From NCBI GenBank assembly GCA_013397075.1, contig VWZS01008172.1, forward strand, positions 744,001-808,000: a stretch of 64,000 nucleotides of DNA, given 5' to 3'. Positions 40,201 through 52,200 of this stretch are shown here, piece by piece. The number at the start of each line of letters is the position of its first letter. Within the stretch, counting starts at the first letter, position 1. This DNA comes from Rhabdornis inornatus (taxonomy: Eukaryota; Chordata; Aves; Passeriformes; Rhabdornithidae). Both the position numbers and the translations under genes were made by a program. The notes under the pieces were generated by a model. The model worked only from the letters and a program-made list of their open reading frames with translations. It was not told where the DNA came from and ran no database searches.

Positions 40201-43200
40201 GTCTTGGTGCCTCATGCTCATTGTGCAGTCAGGGAACATTCACAGCTCTGCCTTGTTTGCTGTTACTCCAGGGGAACCTGTGGCAGAAATCCATAATATT
40301 CACTCAAATGGTGGCTGTACGTTCCTTCATTAGTGTCTCACACTGTTTCTGGTACTTGTAGATGTAAAATAACACCATTTTCCTGTATAATATTCCAGTC
40401 TCCTATGTGTTTCTGAGGCTTTCTTATTTTCTTTCCCACAAACATCTTTTAATGTGCTCCAGCCTTTTCTGTCAGTTGTCAGCTCTTCAGCCCCTTTAGT
40501 GTTTCCATTTCATTTGCAGTGTATTTTATAAGCCATGTGTCAGGTATTGATTTAAATATTTCAGTTTCAGACCAGTCAGACAAGAGCAATTGGAGTGTTC
40601 TGGTTTTATCTGCTGGCCTCTGTCCCTCCTGTCTTGTACAATATCAATGTTCTTTCAGACATCCAGGTACACATTCCTTCTGTGTCAGGGTGTCAGGACA
40701 GTAACTTCACTGGAGCTGCACAATCCAAGGAATAAAGTTTAGGTGCTGCTTTTACTTTGCTTGAGTTGGAACTTTAATCCTGAGTATTCTGCAGAGGTTC
40801 CATTCTAGGCCAGAACTTCAAGGATTTCTTTGCAATTGAAGTCAATATGAATATGTATTTTCTGAAGAAGGTTCAAATAATTATGAGGAGTAAAAAAAAA
40901 TGTTTTGCTATTAATTAAAACAGTATACTTTTTAATTAGAGTTTTAAAAAATATCGTGCCTAAAGATTACTAATAATTTTTGTTTACCTGGGTGTCTGGA
41001 AAACAATGATGTAGAGCTCAATCAATAATTGAGCACTAAGAGGTCAGAACCTTCTCAGCTACCAACACAAAGCAGGACTGCCTTGGAGAAAATTAACTGC
41101 ATCTCTGCTTGACCCAGTGCTTGTATTTATAATTATATATATGAAAATATATGTATGTATGTGTGTATATAAATATATATATTACATATAAAAAATGCAG
41201 TTTGTCAGAGAGGATCCCAATGGAAAACCAGAATGTTAAGTAGAGGAAACAAAAGAAAAGCAAAGAAAGAAATTATTTATCTTAAGCAAAGAAAGAAAAT
41301 ACTCCTTAACGAGATGCAGGTAATCACTTAATGGTGTTTAAACAGTCAAATGTTGAAAACAAAGTTCTGATGACAGTAAAGTGAAATTTCTGCTCCTAAA
41401 TCACTTCAGCACTTTTTATAAACAGTACATGCTAGTGTTTTGTTAATATGAATTGAAACTGATGATGCCAAAATATCAGAAGAGATCAAGCTGCTCTTTT
41501 CAATCTGCAGAACGTTGATCAGGTTTTTCCCATTTTTCAAAGTGAAATTACTCCAGTGGTGTCCTTTTTGAACTAAAATCGTAATTTTTGTTCATTTGAA
41601 CTTTTACTCACATGTAACAGTACAAAGAGAAGGAAAGCATTTTTGCATTTTGTGCCGAGGAAAGGAAGGTGCAGTGTTTATTGCAATAGTGGGACATTTC
41701 AGAGACTTGAGTTTGTGATAGCACAGATGCAGATTCCTCTGTCCTGGAGTTGTGGTTACACCCTTGAATTCAAAGTCGTTTTCAGACAGGAAAAGTAAAT
41801 GTTTCTTTTATTTTTTTTCCATTTGATTTATATGCCATCTGTCTTCTGAATATCTAAATTACCAACTCACAGAGGAAATTTCCAGTGCATTCTGCAGTTG
41901 ATTTAGGCCTAATTCAGTGTTTGCCACCAGGACTGTCCCAATATTTCTGTACTTGCAGCCTGACAGAGTGTGCCAAGCAGCACCCTGGCATCTGCAGCCT
42001 GGTGGAAAGCTTTGTGAGCCTGGTGAGAGGGCTCCTGGAGAGGCTGCTGGATTATCGTGCTGTGATGAGCGACGAGAGCAAGGACAACCGCATGAGCTGC
42101 ACCGTGAACCTGCTGGTACCTTCTGTCCTGGGGGAGGAGGGGAGGGCACTGGAGCCTTTATTAAACATGAAGGTCAATCTTCAGCGGGGCAGGAGTGGGT
42201 GACGATGTTCTGTAGTGATTTAAACTCTGGGGCAAGAGATTTTTATCTCTCTTTGCACAGGTATATGTGTGAGAGCAGCGCTCACCCATTAGCTTTGTTT
42301 GGTTTGTTTGCTTTATCCACTTCTGTTCTGTGCATAAATAAGGAAGTTTGCTGTTCACATGCCTGTACCTATTGACAGGATTCATGGGACAGTGGGCTCG
42401 TGGCAGAGTCAAGCTGTGATGAGGAGCTGACCCACTTGCTGCTTCAGCATCTCAATAGTTACAATTTTCAAATGTGGGCAGGAAACCTGCAAGGCACCTT
42501 TGCACTTGGGTGCCGAGAGGTTTGAGGCTCTGATCTTGTCCTAGGCCACTCTGTCTTCTTTTCTATTCCTGTTTTGTAATGAGGATATCACATAGAGAGG
42601 TTCTTCCTCCAGGAAATTTCTCAAAGCTGAGGAGGAACCTCTGGACACTCACACACTCTTTGTTCCTCAATAATCACTGTGCAATGTGGTAAAAATTTCT
42701 GCAGCTCTTCAAGAGACCATTCTTGTCATACATTTTGCATAGCCTTAGCAGCTTGCATTCCTGGAAACATGTCATGGTGACAAAAAATGAGTTTTATTCC
42801 TGGAACTGGCCCCTTTAGAGGTGTTGCACAACAATGCTCCATAACTACAGTGCTACACATCTGCTTCAATTTGTACCATCTTCCAAGTGTAGCTGGAGCA
42901 TGTGGTTTATTCTGTTAATGATTTGGATAATCATATTTTCCTCTTCTCCAATAGAAAAACCTTCAGTAATGATCCCATAATGGTCTAGAAGTATATGTAT
43001 AAAACCATACATACAACTAATAAAAATATTAATTTAAGGAGTAGTTTCAGGTTTAAACTTCAGTTAGTCTGTAAATAATCTACTTTTCATGCTGTCTATG
43101 CTCTATAACTACAAGGAAAGCAAAACCTCAGTCTATGTATATACATACATATATATATTGTTTTATTAAAAGACATTAGGAGGTAACTTTAAATATTTGT

Positions 43201-46200
43201 GTCCCTAGAATTTCTACAAGAGCATTAACCGTGAAGAGATGTACATCAGGTATGGCAACCATCCTATTGGATCTCTTTTGCAGAGGGCAATTCGTATTGT
43301 CTTGTGACTTCTGGTTTTATCTCTGTGCTTGGATTTCTGTATTTATTGTTACTTTACCATCCCAAATGGCTCTGTGGCAGCCCTGGCCTCATCTGCATTC
43401 TCACTCTGTTGTTAGCTTAGCCTTCAGCAGCTGGGAATCTCTGCTATGGATTCAGCAGCAGCATTTTTTTCCACAAGAATTAACTTTTAATTGATCAAAT
43501 CACTCAACATTCATTGTCTATTGTTTAAAATTAAGAAAGTGCAGATAGATTTGAGGTTTAAAGGGAGGGTGTATCACACATTTAGGATGGCAGGAAAGCA
43601 TTCTGCTTTTGTAGAATGGCCCAGTCTGCTGAGTCTCCTTCAGCATGCAGCACTCCATGGGCAGGGTTACAGCTGAGACATTTTCTGTGGGAACTGCAGC
43701 TGCACAGGCAAATTCCTGCAGATGTGGCCTGGCCTCTTGTCCCCAATGGCAAATTCCTGCAGATGTGGCATGGCCTCTTGTCCCCAATGGCAAATTCCTG
43801 CAGATGTGACATGGCCTTTTGCTATCTCCAATGGCAAATTCCTGCAGATCTGACATGGCCTCTTGTCCCCAATGGCAAATTCCTGCAGATGTGGCGTGGC
43901 CTCTTGTCCCCAGTGGCAAATTCCTGCAGATCTGACATGGCCTCTTGCTGTCTCCAAGAGTTCTGCATGTTTCCTGCCTGTCCTCTACTGAAAAATCTGC
44001 AGAACAAAGCCCAGAGTTCCAGCTGAAAAGAGCCCTGGAGGGGATTCAGAGCTCACCCTGGAGCTGTTGGAAACTTTCTGCTGGGCTGGCAGCTGGGAAT
44101 GGGAGTGTCATGGACTGCCACAGCGAGGTGTCAGAGTTCCTGTGTCTCAAAACTCCTGGTGTGAGCCAGAGGAAGGGATGCAATTTTCTTCCTGGCTGCT
44201 GCAGATGCAGCTTGAGCCCCGTGGTGGGCAGTGACCATGCTGGAAGCTGCCATAGGGATCAAGGAGAAAATTCAGCTTAGAGCAGCTCTTCTGCCCCCAA
44301 CACCTCCTGGTTGTGCAAGACCTGCTTTGCCTTTCTGGGCTGGTATTTTCCACTCTGTGCTGCCTCCTGTGAGCTGCTGTGGTTGCACCTGTGTGCATGA
44401 GGAATGTGTTCCTGCAGGTGAGAAGTGCTGCAGGACAAGGCTGCTGCCCTGAGGAGCCCCCCAGGAATTTTGGGCTCTCTCAGACCTGGAGTGCAGCAAT
44501 CCCTCCTCTCTGAGGAGCTGCCCACAGCTCACAAGCTCCTTCTCCTCCTTTCCTGCACGAAGTTTCACACACAAAAAGGACACAGCAAAGTGTGAACAAA
44601 TGCCCAGAGCTTCAACCCCTGCTCAGTGTCCTTGAAGGCTCCTTGGGGAGTCACAGTGTGACAGCCACAGTTTCCTGTTATCTGGAACAGTTTGACACTC
44701 GGTATTGCAGTCATGCCAGTCTCCAGTCTAATCCTTGCTCTCTCCTCTATCAGGTATTTGTATAAATTGCGAGATCTTCATTTAGATTGTGAGAATTACA
44801 CAGAAGCAGCATATACCCTTCTACTCCATACGTGGCTCCTGAAGGTTAGATTTTCTAAACTCAGTATATAATTAAGCTTTTGCAGTTTTCAATTTGATAT
44901 TCTTAAGTGAATGTCTTAATCTCTGAGTTATTTTCCACAGGGGTATTCAAGTTTCTAGTTAGAAATATTGCAGTAGGTTGTACCAAATTAACATCAATTG
45001 TTGAAATTGTATTTTCAGTATGTGATGTATTTTCAGTATGCTGAAACTAAATATGGTTGAAAAAATAATTTTCCTTTACATTGAGAACATTGTCTACAAA
45101 ATGTATTTTCATTTTGGTAATTTCTCACTATCCTAAACATAACAGTCATGAAAATTAAACACAGTTCCAGCTATCACAAGGGGACATCTAACTTTTAATT
45201 TTAAATCATATGGATTACATAACCAAGTTATGGTGGCTTTCTTTTGTAGCTGGTAGTTAATTATCTTTTACTATAACTATCATTCGTTACCAGTGTAATG
45301 GACAGTATCAATTAAAATGGTTAGTAAAATCAATTTCCATTACAAGGGAACATTCCAAATTTAAATGTTCTTCAACAAAAATCAGATATTTCTTATGGAA
45401 TTTACTTCAGTGTAGAGCTATATAAATTTGTGCTATTTTGCTTAAACATAATTTTGATTTTTTATGATCATACAAATATGAGATATATTGGGATATAGAC
45501 AAAGATAATAGCGTATGGAATATTTTAATACAGAGGATCTAAATCAAGTCAGTCAAGATGCTACCACTGGGGAAAAAAAGGAACAAATTTTCTCATGTAG
45601 ATTTTTATATAAAATTTGTAGGTGGGACAAGAATGGACAGGTGTAGCATTTTAAAATATTTTTTAAAATATACTGTCTAGTGCTGGTTATCACATGAAAT
45701 ACAGCACTTGTCTGAAGAGGCAGTGAATGCAGTTCCTGTGCCTTTCCTAGTTTGTCTGTGCCTGGGTAAAAAAGACTTGGGAAAAAAACACTTCAGAAGA
45801 GCCCAGGGGACCAGACCTCATGGGAGGGGGCTTTGATGTGAAACACTGAACCTGAAAATTCTTTTTGATGTGTTCTCATTGTCAGTGGTCGGATGAGCAG
45901 TGTGCACCCCAGGTCATGTCAACAGAGTTCCAGTGCTCACAGACCTACAGACACCTGAAAGAGAATTTGTATGAAAAGATCATAGAATACTTTGACAAAG
46001 GAAAGGTAGGTCTGGAGAGTTCTCCCCCTCCAAATCTCTCTGCTGTGCTACTCTGAATAGTTGTGCTTAATGAATGTGCCCTGTATAAAACATTTGTGAG
46101 GAAAAGCTTCTTTGAAATGTGGGTCAAGTAAAAATTGTGTCCTGGGGGCTTATTCCCAGAGTGTATCTGTTCCATAGGAAGATGTTCTTTCCATGACCTC

Positions 46201-49200
46201 ATTCAGAGAGAAAGAGGGCTAATGTCTCAGCACATTGTCACAAGCATCTCTGTCAGGCACCAACAAAATACAATAAAAATGGTGATTCTATTTCCCCTTA
46301 CAAAGAAAAGAGTATGGACTATGCAGATTCCATTTCTAAACCACTCCCTTATCTCAAAAAAATCCAGATGGTTCAAAATACACGTATTTGTTTCAGAGAG
46401 GACTGAGAATTGTATCCTAAACTTAAAAAGATCGATGGTCAGTACCTCAGTTTAGTTCAATTTAAGACACAGAAAAGTTAATAAAATTACCTGTCAATGC
46501 AATGGCATTTGAGCTGAGAATTTTGGAAATAAAACAAAGGACTAGAAAGCAGGAAGAAACTCTGCAGTGCCAGATAATTAATCCCACGACCCAATACAAC
46601 CTTTAAGTCATTATGTCTTGTTCAGCTGTAACCAAAGGTATGAAGGGGAAGAAAATTCATTACTGCTTCTTGCAGAAGAAGCCCTTCCCATAATTCACAA
46701 GGTAGAAAGTTTCAGCTTCAGCCTCTCAGGTTTGCTGTTGGCATCTGCAGTGACTGCAGTGCCCAGCCACTGTCCCAGGAGAACCAAACCTCACAATTCC
46801 TGACCTGCAGCACCCAGCACTCAGGCTCAGCCCAGGGGCCAAGGAGCAGCTGCCAGGGTCAGGAATGCCTGGTCAAGAGCACCTGGCAGCAGGTGAGCAT
46901 GGCCTGATGTGGGACTGGCACTGTCCTCTCAGCAGCAGAGAATTCTGCTCTGGGACACTTTCTGTTCCAAATAGGTGAGGAGGCAGAATTTGGGAAATAT
47001 CCTCACTTTTGTGAAGGGCCCACAGCAGATGAGAACAGCAGCCCTGGTCTTTCAGTGACATTCATTGTCACAGGCAGCTGTTGTGTGGAAAGAAAGAAGC
47101 TGCTACCCTGGGCAAGTGGAAATTTAAGCCTTGTGGTTATTTAGCTGATGAGGAAAGCTGTCATGGACAAGGCTCCCTGTGACTATGGATGCTGCAGGAT
47201 ATTTTGTTAAATGGTGTGTGTTTTAAGGACAGGCAGGTCCCCTCAGAAACTGCTCTGTATTTGGGATATGTTCTGAGTGTTATCACCTCAGTGATTTACT
47301 TTTTTTTTTTCTTTAATCTGAAAGGTTATCTGAAAGGTTTGTACCTGAAAGGTTAGGTGATTTTTTAAAAAATGTTACTCTAATAATAAAGTAGGTTTAC
47401 TTATTCCTTCCTATAATGAATCATAAAACACTTTTATTTTTTAACATTAATCTGCTTTCCCGAAGTTTATGATTGCCCTGAGTCTTCCACTCTAAATGTG
47501 CAGTTAATAAATGACTGCACTTTAAAGACAGCATAATCAATAAAACTGCAGTTTTATTAAACTCTGATGTATTGAAAACTTGTGTGCTGGTACTGGATTT
47601 GCTTTCTGAATGTGTGGTTGCATTGCAGATGTGGGAAGAAGCCATATCTTTATGCAAAGAACTTGCAGAGCAATATGAAAAGGAGGTTTTTGACTATGAA
47701 CTTCTAAGTCAAAACTTGGTAAGATTATATACAGATCTTCAAATTATTGCTGTCACAGAAATCAGTGCTTTCCAGCTACCAAACAGCAGAGCTGCCTATG
47801 AGCTTGTGGTCTAAAATGGATTTTTAATTCATGTGTTGAAGAGTTCCTGTTTCACTGTAGCAATCCAGTGGTAAAGATTCATAAATAATTGTTGGTTAAA
47901 GTTGCATGAACATCTGTTTATTGAGGTATTTTGAAATGTCTGTAGTTGAAATAAACATGTTCTCACCTAGGGAAATTTAAAGGCCACGTTTTGAAGCCTC
48001 TGTACTGCCCTAGGGTAGAAAGAACATCTGAATGAACTTTCCCCCCTACACCTTTCTTTAAATTTTAGCAGCTTAAATCTTGACAAGCCTGAATAATTCT
48101 GTCCTAATCAGGACTGTGGAAGTATTACAGCACAAGGAATTAGACCTAGGTCCAAAGGGTAGAAGGAAATTTTTGAAGGAAAATAAAATATTCATTGAAA
48201 TTGAATGAATCCAAAAAGGATCCCACCCCCCACAATCCTTTTCTTCTACTCCCAATATTTCATGTTTGTATGATTTTTAAAAAATGTTTAGGGGTCATTC
48301 AATAGATATCCCTGAATCTTCCTCAAAACATCTGTGGGAAAAAAAATATTGTATTCCTGAATGGTGCTGTTTATTAAAAAAAAGCTTCTCTTGCTGTTTT
48401 TATCATGAATTTAAAGACATTTGTGCCAGTCTAAGTTGCAGTGCTGTGTTCTCACAGACATAGCACCTAGATGACACTTGGTATTTTGTGGAAGAACTTG
48501 TTCTAAGCCCTTTACATGGTGTGTGCTCTTAATTTGAGGCTGCAGTAAAAAGTGGAGTTGATCCCACACCTCAGGAAACATTTGAGGCAAGGAGTTTTTT
48601 CCAAATGTATTGTTTCAGTAATGGCATCAGTAGCCAGGGATGACTTTGGTGTTTGCTTTTCTCCTAAATTAAGGGTAAGCCCAATTCTGAGCTCAAATCT
48701 TAAAGCTGAAGCCATACCCATTTCTCTGTGTATTATATTTGCATATAAATGTAAACAGTGTTTAATGTTCCCCTGCAGTGTCCTGTGTGGAAACTCATTA
48801 TTGCTGTGGCTCATCAGCTGATAGCTGATAGCTCTTGCATGTGTAGTGGAGGTTAAAAATGCATAGATAAAACCCCCAAACATGAGTAATTGCACTTGGT
48901 TTTGCTTTCAGATCCAGCAAGCAAAGTTCTATGAAAACATCATGAAAATTCCGAGACCTAAGCCAGACTATTTTGCTGTTGGATATTATGGCCAAGGATT
49001 CCCAACGTTTCTAAGGGTGAACTTGATTAATTCTTGCTTTTTCATCTCTTTTCATTCTCCTTTTGTTTTCCTGTTTTCCTCATGACTGATGTCCAGATTC
49101 CTTTTTTGACCTCTAATATGCTTTGAGCTGACATGTTCATACCAACTGTCTTGTGCTGCTCTAAGATTTTTCCTGAATGGCAACAACTCCTACTTTAGGA

Positions 49201-52200
49201 CAAGTATGGTAAGTTTGGACTGGTTTTATTCAAATATGCTGAATCTACCCTCTTTTCTTTACTTTTCTCTGGTTTTGACTACCATGAGGGAAATCCAGAC
49301 TCCAATGGGTCTGGCTTTTCAAAGAAACCTGACAAATTGGGGAAGTGGTGCACAACTGCATTGTACTGTAGATTTTTAAGAGGTCATTGTTTTAACCACA
49401 GTAGTGCATGAGTTCAGACCATAAAAATAACCTAAATATTTGATATTTCTTACTACTAAAACCCTCTCTTGCAAACAACAATTAATAGGGAGGCTTTCTT
49501 CACACTTGGAAACAATGAGAGGCCCTGTTCCCGAGTTTAAAGGCCAAAGCTGCCTTGAAAACTTTGGGAAAACAGTGAAATGATAGTCTGGTGTTAAACC
49601 AGTTATTGTTTCTGAAGAATAAAACTTTGAGTCCAGAGTCTCTGGGGAGTCAGTGCTGCTTTCCAGCACCTGGTCAAAATGGTGTTTGGCTTTAGAGCTA
49701 ATTAATACTCAGAAAACAGAAACAGCCATTCCAAAACCTGGTCACTGCTGTGGTCACCCTGTGATTCCCATGAAACTGCAACTGCAGCACCCAGCCCAGG
49801 CAGTAACTCTTCACTCCTTGCAGAACAAAGTGTTCATCTACCGTGGCAAGGACTATGAGAGGAGGGAGGATTTCCAGGCCCAGCTGATGAGCCAGTTTCC
49901 CAGCGCTGAGGAGATGAACACGACTGCAGCGCCCGGAGAGGACGTGAGGAACTCTCCTGGTCAGTGTATCCTTGGACACCTGGGAGATGGCAGAGGGCTG
50001 GGAAACCTCCTTAGCATCAGTTTATATGAGTGAAACAATGATTTCCTGGGAAGGTTGAAAGTTTACTGACGTGGCAGCTCAGTTTGCGGTTTTGCTTACA
50101 CGTCCTCCATGTTTTTTCTGGTTTGCTCCTAAGAGAACTCCTGTTTTTCTGGCAGTTCTAAGGAGTCTGTCTCTTTCATTTCTCATAGAAACATTTAAAT
50201 TGGAAAAAAACTTTAAGGTTGAGTCCAACCATAAACCTTGTTCACTCATGCTCCCAAGTGCCACATCTACATCTTGTGAAACCCCTCCAGGGTTGGTGAC
50301 TCAACCACTTCCCTGGGCAGCCTGTGCTAGGGCTTGACAGCCCTTCAGGGAAGGAAATTCATTGTAGTTCATACATGGTTTAGCTTTATTTTCTTCGAAT
50401 GGCAAAAGCAGTGTCACACACTTGAAGAGACCCAGTTTAAAGCAGCAAATTTTCTGTTACCTCACATTCATAGCTGTTGTGTCTTGATACTAAATTCATG
50501 TCTTCTTTGAGCAGTGCTCTGAGTGGCACCACACTTTGGTATCACCTCCATTTCTTGGCAACATAAACATGTCCTAAGTACCTCAGAAATTTTCTTAGGA
50601 AAATTAACTTACAAACATTGTTAACCAACTTTTAGAATGGCCTCCATTTTTCTTGGTTAGAATAACTCTGATTATTTTTCTTCTGATTTGAGTCATTACT
50701 GACTGAGCAGATACAAGATCACCTCATTGTATCAGATATTTGTTTTTGCATGCTGATTTTCCTTTTTTAATTTTTGAGGTAATGTTGTAGCACTTTACAT
50801 ATTCTCTTGATTCTGTTCTGGTGGAACTTTCTGGAGGAGAAAGGGAATACTTTCTTTTCACACTGTTGGGACTGAAGTGGGAGTATTACAGGCTTGTCTA
50901 AAATAGGACATTAAGCTTGAAAGCCAGGCTCTCCCAAGTCTGTCTTGCTCTTAACTAATTAATTTATTTTGGAGAACGTATGCTTCAGTCCTTAAGCTCA
51001 TCTGTTTGCAAGGAGCAGGAGATAGGCACTACTTCTGCACTTATGCAAAAGGATCTAACCAGAGGGCATGAGTTTCAAACATACTGAAATATGTAAGGAT
51101 GTTATATATTTACTTACAAATACAGTATTCAGATTTTAAAAACAGCACTTCCATAGAAAAAGGAAATCTCCAGTAAAAGGACTGCTCAGTTAGAGATTTC
51201 AAAACTAAGTGTTAACCATCATGACTTTATGCATGCCTAAAGCTAAACAGTGAAACTGTTAACATCAGATGTGGTTGATGTTATTTTTGTAAGTTGCCGG
51301 AGCTTAAAAATTTAATGAATGAGTCAGTGTGATAAATTCAGCTGCAGATATTCAAGCTCAGGAAATAATAAAAATATGCAGCTCAGAATTAATATGTATT
51401 CACTGGTTACTACTGGCAGATTTTTCCTTTTTTGGCCAAGGAAACACCAGAAATGAAACCCTGAACACTTCAGATTTTTCATCAGAAAATGTCTCTTTTG
51501 ATTATTATTATATTTATTTCTCCTGCAACCTACAGTATGTCACATTAGTAGTTAAAACCATGCCCTTAACTTTCACAATTCCAGATATCCAATGTTTTAC
51601 AGTGCAGCCAGTCCTGGAGGAACAACCTAGATTCAAAAATAAGGCCGTGCCTGATCAAATCATAGAGTAAGTAATTTCTGTAGTAGATAGTATAATGAAA
51701 ATCAGTCCATATTCCTAAACTGACAGCCATTATTTTGTGAATTCAGTAATTTGCCCATGAATCTTGGAGTTTTTGTTGTCTTAACTCACTGACATGCATT
51801 TGTAGAATCAGAGAACAGTTTGAGAGGGAAGGGACCTTCACAGGCTACCCAGTCCAACCCTCAGGGACATTGCTCAGAGCTCCATCCAATATTCCTGGAT
51901 ATTGCCCAGGAATTCCATGAAAGAGCCTGTACCCATCTCCACTGAAGAAATCACTTGTGGATGCAGGGCAGGGAGGTAGAATTTGGTGAAGATCTGAAAG
52001 AAGAGAAAATCTGGTGCTTTGGGTCAAAGTTATTGAGTTTTCAACACAGCTTGTCAGACAAGTCTGCAGAGAGGGCTCTTGGAGGGGACTGGCAGTGTGA
52101 GAGTGGTTGAATGTAGGCTCTGGAATAATGGAATCTTGCTAGATCTTGTCTGGTCCAGTGCAGAATACTCGGTAGCAAAATGGTTTCTGCTGGTGCTATG

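Noticed and set aside
43518..44026. Repetitive proteins of 133-136 codons on both strands over the minisatellite
   Set aside because: They arise because the 41-bp unit happens to lack stops in several frames. The same peptide motif appears in shifted registers on both strands, which is a repeat artefact.
49951..49959. Ending exon 14 at the stronger-looking gtcagt donor as the main form
   Set aside because: It would lose the conserved Gly-Gln-Tyr at the junction. The downstream donor restores it exactly, so the upstream one is reported only as a possible alternative.
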